Positions 6,792-10,527 of a DNA stretch of 10,527 nucleotides are shown here, one piece after another (position 1 is the stretch's first letter; each line of letters opens with the position of its first letter). The notes below the pieces were generated by a model. The model had not been told where the DNA came from. It worked only from the letters and a program-made list of their open reading frames with translations, and made no database searches. Source of the stretch: UBA7803 sp036381275 (lineage in GTDB: Bacteria > Pseudomonadota > Gammaproteobacteria > Pseudomonadales > Azotimanducaceae). The DNA lies in assembly GCA_036381275.1 (NCBI GenBank), contig DASVDC010000068.1, forward strand, positions 1-10,527, written 5' to 3'. The position numbers were made by a program, and so were the translations under genes.

Positions 6792-7424
6792 GTGTTCTAC
6801 GATCCCCGGCAGCACCTGCGTCCGGCACCGCTGACCCACAACCCGCTGAACGCGCTGGTGGCGCCGCGGCCGATCGGCTGGATCGGCTCGATTTCGGCGG
6901 AAGGCGCGGAGAACCTCGCGCCGTTCTCGTATTTCAACGCGTTCTCGGCGGATCCGCCCGTGGTCGGTTTCGCGCCGAACGCGCGCGCCGGCGGCGAAAC
7001 GCCGAAGGACACGCTCGCCAACGTGCGCGCGGTGCCGGAGTTCACCGTGAGCGTCGTCTCCGGGCCGCTCGCCCGGCAGATGAACGAGACCTCGCGCGAC
7101 CTGCCCGCAGGCGAGAGCGAGTTCCGGGCGGCCGGCATCGCCAGCGCGCCGTCGCGCGTCGTGCGGCCGCCGCACGTGCGCGACGCCCGAGCGGTGCTCG
7201 AGTGCCGCGTGCTCGAGATCGTCGCGCTGCCCGCCGGCCGTGACGGCCGCGGCAGTCATCTGGTGCTCGGCGAAGTCGTGGGGATTCACATCGACGACGC
7301 GCTGATTCGTGACGGGCGGGTCGACACGCTGGCGCTCGCCCCGGTGGCCCGGCTCGGATACTTCGACTACTGCGTGGTGACGAGCACGTTCGAGATGCGC
7401 CGTCCGAGCGAAGGAGGCGGCTGA
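6792..7424 (+). CDS. Flavin reductase-domain (FMN-binding split-barrel) protein
   Basis: A 210-residue protein with the flavin_reduct split beta-barrel fold that binds FMN and often supplies reduced flavin to an oxygenase using NAD(P)H. Evidence: A-P-R-P-I-G-W-I-G-S at 24-33, N41 followed by L-A-P-F-S-Y-F-N at 42-49, the K-D-T-L-A-N segment at 72-77, F-T-V-S-V-V at 84-89, and the terminal R-L-G-Y-F-D-Y segment at 187-193. GTG 6792 lies 5 bp after the cupin stop; the frame extends upstream inside the cupin but the family begins with a short F-Y-D-P lead as here. The ribosome binding site is weak, consistent with coupling to the upstream gene. No flavin-dependent monooxygenase is in the window, so its partner is unknown. 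Its stop codon shares its last base with the first unit of the tandem repeat. Confidence 0.85.
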   Translation: MFYDPRQHLRPAPLTHNPLNALVAPRPIGWIGSISAEGAENLAPFSYFNAFSADPPVVGFAPNARAGGETPKDTLANVRAVPEFTVSVVSGPLARQMNETSRDLPAGESEFRAAGIASAPSRVVRPPHVRDARAVLECRVLEIVALPAGRDGRGSHLVLGEVVGIHIDDALIRDGRVDTLALAPVARLGYFDYCVVTSTFEMRRPSEGGG

Positions 7425-7537
7425 CCCGGCGGAGCCGGGCGTACCCGGCGAAGCCGGGCGTACCCGGCGAAGCCGGGCGTACCCGGCGAAGCCGGGCGTA
7501 CCCGGCGAAGCCGGGCGTACCCGGCGAAGCCGGGCGT
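7424..7537. repeat. Six tandem 19-bp hairpin-forming repeats
   Basis: Six head-to-tail copies of the 19-base unit ACCCGGCGAAGCCGGGCGT begin at 7424, 7443, 7462, 7481, 7500 and 7519. The only difference seen is GGA for GAA in the loop of the first copy. Each copy contains CCCGGC and GCCGGG, a six-pair stem with a GAA loop. The junction between copies gives the alternative stem GCCGGG/CCCGGC with a CGTA loop, so the array can pair in two registers. It starts at the last base of the flavin reductase stop and ends one base before the marR -35 box. No T-tract follows beyond TTT, so it may weakly terminate or protect the upstream transcript. Confidence 0.95.
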
Positions 7538-7566
7538 TTGCCGTCACCCGCGGCGCGCCCGATACT
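7538..7566 (+). promoter_or_regulatory. Sigma70-type promoter of the MarR regulator gene
   Basis: TTGCCG at 7538-7543 (4/6) and GATACT at 7561-7566 (4/6) are separated by exactly 17 bp. Transcription would begin near 7573, about 23 bases before ATG 7596. The -35 box begins immediately after the tandem repeat array. No clear inverted repeat like the 5061-5082 site is present here, so autoregulation is not evident. Confidence 0.5.
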
Positions 7567-7595
7567 GGAATTCACTTCACGAGTTTGGGTTCTTC

Positions 7596-8135
7596 ATGGC
7601 ACAGAAGGTTGGCAAGGCGGCGACGCAGGAGCAGGCGGAGGATCTGGAGCGCTTCGCCGATCCGCTGCAGAGCTTCGGTCATCTGGCGCGGCTCACCTTC
7701 CGCGCGTTCGCCCGGACGCTCGAGCAGCGCATCGTTCCGCACGGCGTGACGATCGGCCAGTGGCGCTTCCTCCGGGAGCTCTGGCGCGAGGACGGGATCA
7801 CCCAGCGGGAACTGAGCGAACGGCTCAGCATGCGCGAGCCGAGCACCGTCGGCGCCGTGCGCTCCCTCGAAGCGGCGGGCCTGGTGCGTCGGGTGCGCGA
7901 CAAGACCGACAAGCGCAAGATCCGCGTGCACCTGACGGCGCGCGCGGTGCGGCTGCGCGAGCCGCTGCTCGGCCACGTGCGCGACGTCAACGCGGTCGCC
8001 ACCGCCGGCATACCGCCCGAGGATCTCGAGGTCACGCGCCGGGTGCTGATTCAGCTCATGCGCAATCTGGATGCGCTGCGCGACGGCCACGAATACCTGT
8101 CCGCGGTGGACCTGGACGAGGCGGGCATGCCGTGA
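7596..8135 (+). CDS. MarR-family transcriptional regulator
   Basis: A 179-residue winged-helix DNA-binding protein, slightly longer than the usual 140-160 of the family because of an N-terminal extension of about 20 residues. The wHTH spans about 50-118: helix with I-G-Q-W-R-F-L-R-E-L-W, the D-G-I-T-Q-R-E-L-S-E-R-L turn, the recognition helix around S83-T-V-G-A-V-R-S-L-E, and the wing R-D-K-T-D-K-R-K at 101-108. The flanking helices needed for dimerisation are present. MarR proteins next to aromatic catabolism operons usually repress them until an aromatic acid binds. The likely target is the 22-bp inverted repeat at 5061-5082. ATG 7596 is kept because the protein fits well, though the upstream ribosome binding site is weak. 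Stop-to-stop it is convergent with the hydratase gene. Confidence 0.92.
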   Translation: MAQKVGKAATQEQAEDLERFADPLQSFGHLARLTFRAFARTLEQRIVPHGVTIGQWRFLRELWREDGITQRELSERLSMREPSTVGAVRSLEAAGLVRRVRDKTDKRKIRVHLTARAVRLREPLLGHVRDVNAVATAGIPPEDLEVTRRVLIQLMRNLDALRDGHEYLSAVDLDEAGMP

Positions 8136-8138
8136 GCG

Positions 8139-8164
8139 CGGGACGTTCGCCCGGCCGCGTCCCG
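8139..8164. terminator. Hairpin between convergent marR and hydratase genes
   Basis: CGGGACG (8139-8145) and CGTCCCG (8158-8164) form a perfect seven-pair stem with a 12-base loop in the 38-bp gap between the converging stops. The symmetry could serve both strands as a terminator, but neither side has a T-run, so a strong intrinsic terminator is not shown. Confidence 0.4.
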
Positions 8165-8173
8165 ACGGGCCGG

Positions 8174-8986
<813 letters not shown>

Positions 8987-9012
8987 GATCTATCCCCCAA
9001 GCGGAATGCAGT

Positions 9013-9423
9013 ATGAGTGACGACGACAGTGTAATGGCATCGGCGGCCGCGTTGTTCGATGCGATCGAGCGCAAGGACGTCGACGCGGTCGCGCGCCTGT
9101 ACGCGGACGACGTGGCCGTCTGGCACAACTTCGACGACGTGAGCCAGAACAAGTCGGCGAATCTCGCGGTGCTGAGGGGGCTGTGTGAGCACGTGCCGGC
9201 GATCCGCTACGAGATCGTCGAGCGCCACTCGCTCGGCGACGGCCGCATCGTGCAGCGCCACGTGCTGCGGGCGCGCACCGCATCGGGCGCCGAAATCGCG
9301 ATCCCGGCCTGCATCTTCGTGACCGTCCAGGGCGGGCGCATCACCCGGATCGACGAGTACCTGGACACCGCGCAGGCGAATCGGCTCCGCGCCGCCACCG
9401 GACGTCCGCCCGTCGGGGGGTGA
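9013..9423 (+). CDS. NTF2/SnoaL-like small protein
   Basis: A 136-residue alpha+beta cone-fold protein of the NTF2-like/SnoaL superfamily. The pattern is typical: helix with L-F-D-A-I-E-R-K-D-V-D-A-V-A-R-L-Y-A-D-D (14-33), then V-W-H-N-F (36-40), a central helix, and strands ending I-T-R-I-D-E-Y-L-D (110-118). Members range from small isomerases and cyclases to proteins without catalysis; the W-H-N residues face the pocket in many of them, but no activity can be assigned. ATG 9013 is 26 bp from the divergent hydratase start, so each gene's promoter must lie within the other's coding sequence. A second ATG at 9034 is possible. It is the first gene of an apparent operon, 6 bp from the kinase gene. 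Confidence 0.78.
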   Translation: MSDDDSVMASAAALFDAIERKDVDAVARLYADDVAVWHNFDDVSQNKSANLAVLRGLCEHVPAIRYEIVERHSLGDGRIVQRHVLRARTASGAEIAIPACIFVTVQGGRITRIDEYLDTAQANRLRAATGRPPVGG

Positions 9424-9429
9424 GCTCGG

Positions 9430-10437
9430 GTGGGCGAACCGGGCGGAACCGTTGGTCAGGGGCCGGATGCCGCGTTCCGCCGGGTGGTGGCCCGGCTGCT
9501 CGACACGGCGCCGGAGCGGCTGCGCTTCAGCGCGCTGTCCGGCGGCGTATCGAGCGACATCTGGCGGGTGGACGGCGACCACGGCACCTGGTGCGCTAAG
9601 CGCGCGCTGCCGCGCCTGAAGGTGGCAGGTGAGTGGTTCGCGCCGGTATCGCGCAACGCCGAGGAGGTGCGCTGGCTCAGGACCGCGCGGGCGTGGCTCG
9701 GCGACAGGGTGGCGGAGGTGATCGCGGCCGACGAGAGCGCCGGGGTGGCGGTGCTCGCCTGGTACGATCCCGCGGTCTGGCGCAACTGGAAAGCGGATCT
9801 GCTCGCCGGCCGCGTCGATCCCGGCTGTGGTGCGCGTCTCGGCCGCCTGCTCGGCATCGTCGCGAGCCGTTCGGCCGATGCGGAGGACCTCGCCGCGGCG
9901 TTCGCCAACGACGCGCTGTTCGAGGCGCTGCGCATCGAGCCGTTCTTCCGCCATTCGGCGCCCCGCCATCCGATGGTGCAGCCGCTGATCGACGCGCTCA
10001 CGGCGGACCGGCGCTGCCTGGTGCACGGCGACTTCAGCCCGAAGAACGCGCTGGTCAACGACGCCGGTGAGGTGCGCGTGCTCGACGCGGAATGCGCCTG
10101 TTGGGGAAGCCCGGGCTTCGACCCGGGTTATCTGCTCGGTCATCTGCTGCTCAAGCATCTGCATCGTGAGGACGACCGGCTGCTCGACGTCGCGCGCGCG
10201 TTCTGGCGGTCGTACCGCGACGAGGTCGGCGAGCGGTTCGGTGCGCTGGATCCGCTGGTCGTTCGGATGGCGGGCGGCATGCTCCTCGCGCGCGTCGATG
10301 GGAAGTCGCCGGTGGAGTATCTGGCGCCGGAACAGGCGCAGGCCGCGCGGGGGCGCGGGCGGCGGCTGCTGGAGAAAGGCGCCGCGAGCGTCGAGCGGCT
10401 GCTCGAGCAATGGACGTCAGGAGAGCTCGATCGATGA
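9430..10437 (+). CDS. APH-family phosphotransferase (aminoglycoside/choline kinase fold)
   Basis: A 335-residue kinase of the APH superfamily that would transfer the gamma-phosphate of ATP to the hydroxyl of a small molecule. Motifs seen: a glycine loop S-G-G-V-S-S-D-I-W at 37-45, the ATP-binding lysine K57, Brenner motif H199-G-D-F-S-P-K-N206 with catalytic D201 and N206, and metal-binding D219 in L-D-A-E. The C-terminal D-G-K-S-P-V-E-Y-L segment (290-298) is a distinctive region of a non-antibiotic subgroup. GTG 9430 follows the NTF2-like stop by six bases; the stop overlaps the enolase-like start as ATGA. That coupling suggests the kinase makes, or responds to, a phosphorylated metabolite used by the enolase-like enzyme. 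Nothing here suggests antibiotic resistance. The substrate is unknown. Confidence 0.85.
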   Translation: MGEPGGTVGQGPDAAFRRVVARLLDTAPERLRFSALSGGVSSDIWRVDGDHGTWCAKRALPRLKVAGEWFAPVSRNAEEVRWLRTARAWLGDRVAEVIAADESAGVAVLAWYDPAVWRNWKADLLAGRVDPGCGARLGRLLGIVASRSADAEDLAAAFANDALFEALRIEPFFRHSAPRHPMVQPLIDALTADRRCLVHGDFSPKNALVNDAGEVRVLDAECACWGSPGFDPGYLLGHLLLKHLHREDDRLLDVARAFWRSYRDEVGERFGALDPLVVRMAGGMLLARVDGKSPVEYLAPEQAQAARGRGRRLLEKGAASVERLLEQWTSGELDR

Positions 10438-10527
10438 GTGGGTACCGTATCACCGCCGCCGACGCCTGGCCCGTGTACGACTCGCGGGGCCGCCAGACGA
10501 TCGCGGTGGAGCTTTCGAGCGGCGACG
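10434..10527 (+). CDS. Enolase-like protein, 3'-truncated by window edge
   Basis: Only the first 31 codons are present. The sequence I-T-A-A-D-A-W-P-V-Y-D-S-R-G-R-Q-T-I-A-V-E-L matches the enolase N-terminal strand-turn that normally reads I-x-x-V-x-A-x-E-I-L-D-S-R-G-N-P-T-V-E-V. The invariant D-S-R-G (16-19) is kept, but N-P is replaced by R-Q and the residues before it differ, so it is probably a paralogue and not the housekeeping enzyme. ATG 10434 overlaps the kinase stop; AGGAGAG lies about ten bases upstream. Canonical enolase converts 2-phosphoglycerate to phosphoenolpyruvate; the substrate here is undetermined. Confidence 0.72.
   Translation, partial: MSGYRITAADAWPVYDSRGRQTIAVELSSGD

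Noticed and set aside
7424..7537. CRISPR array
   Set aside because: The repeats are directly adjacent with no unique spacers, and no cas gene is present.
9430..10437. Aminoglycoside resistance gene
   Set aside because: The APH fold is shared by many metabolic kinases; the operon with an enolase-like gene and the distinct C-terminus argue for a metabolic role.

Overview
This is a roughly 10.5 kb stretch of densely coded, very GC-rich bacterial chromosome with the layout of a proteobacterium. YbhN and CvrA/NhaP2-type proteins alongside aromatic catabolism genes suggest a high-GC gammaproteobacterium (or betaproteobacterium). That placement is inferred from gene content; there is no RNA gene or phylogenetic marker here to fix it. 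No tRNA, rRNA, CRISPR array, transposase or phage gene was seen, and no gene-free stretch reaches 300 bases.

Left part (1-3328, all +): the 3' part of a YbhN-type membrane protein, a complete CPA1-type K+/H+ antiporter (CvrA/NhaP2) with two cytoplasmic regulatory domains, and an FMN-dependent NADH-azoreductase (AzoR family). The azoreductase meets the next gene tail to tail with directly abutting stop codons.

Centre (3329-8135): a compact aromatic-oxidation locus built as two divergent transcription units. Leftward are the beta and alpha subunits of a Rieske ring-hydroxylating oxygenase that resembles the salicylate 5-hydroxylase/anthranilate dioxygenase group. Rightward, with overlapping or nearly touching ends, are a carboxymuconolactone-decarboxylase-fold protein, a gentisate-dioxygenase-like bicupin and an FMN-binding flavin-reductase-domain protein. 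The 79 bp between the units hold a perfect 9-bp-arm inverted repeat. It lies between good -35 and -10 boxes of the leftward promoter and so looks like an operator. Just after the rightward unit are six tandem copies of a 19-bp hairpin-forming repeat, then a MarR-family regulator whose own -35 box begins at the base after the array. The MarR protein is the obvious candidate to bind the operator. No ferredoxin, ferredoxin reductase or maleylpyruvate isomerase is present.

Right part (8174-10527): an HpaH-type 2-oxo-hept-3-enedioate hydratase (-), convergent with marR. Divergent from it is a rightward operon of an NTF2/SnoaL-like small protein, an APH-fold kinase and the first 31 codons of an enolase-like protein that differs from housekeeping enolase at conserved N-terminal positions. 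The window ends inside that gene.

Working picture (inference): hydroxylation by the Rieske oxygenase, ring cleavage by the bicupin and possibly later conversion by the hydratase form a MarR-controlled route for an aromatic acid. The substrate cannot be read from the sequence.
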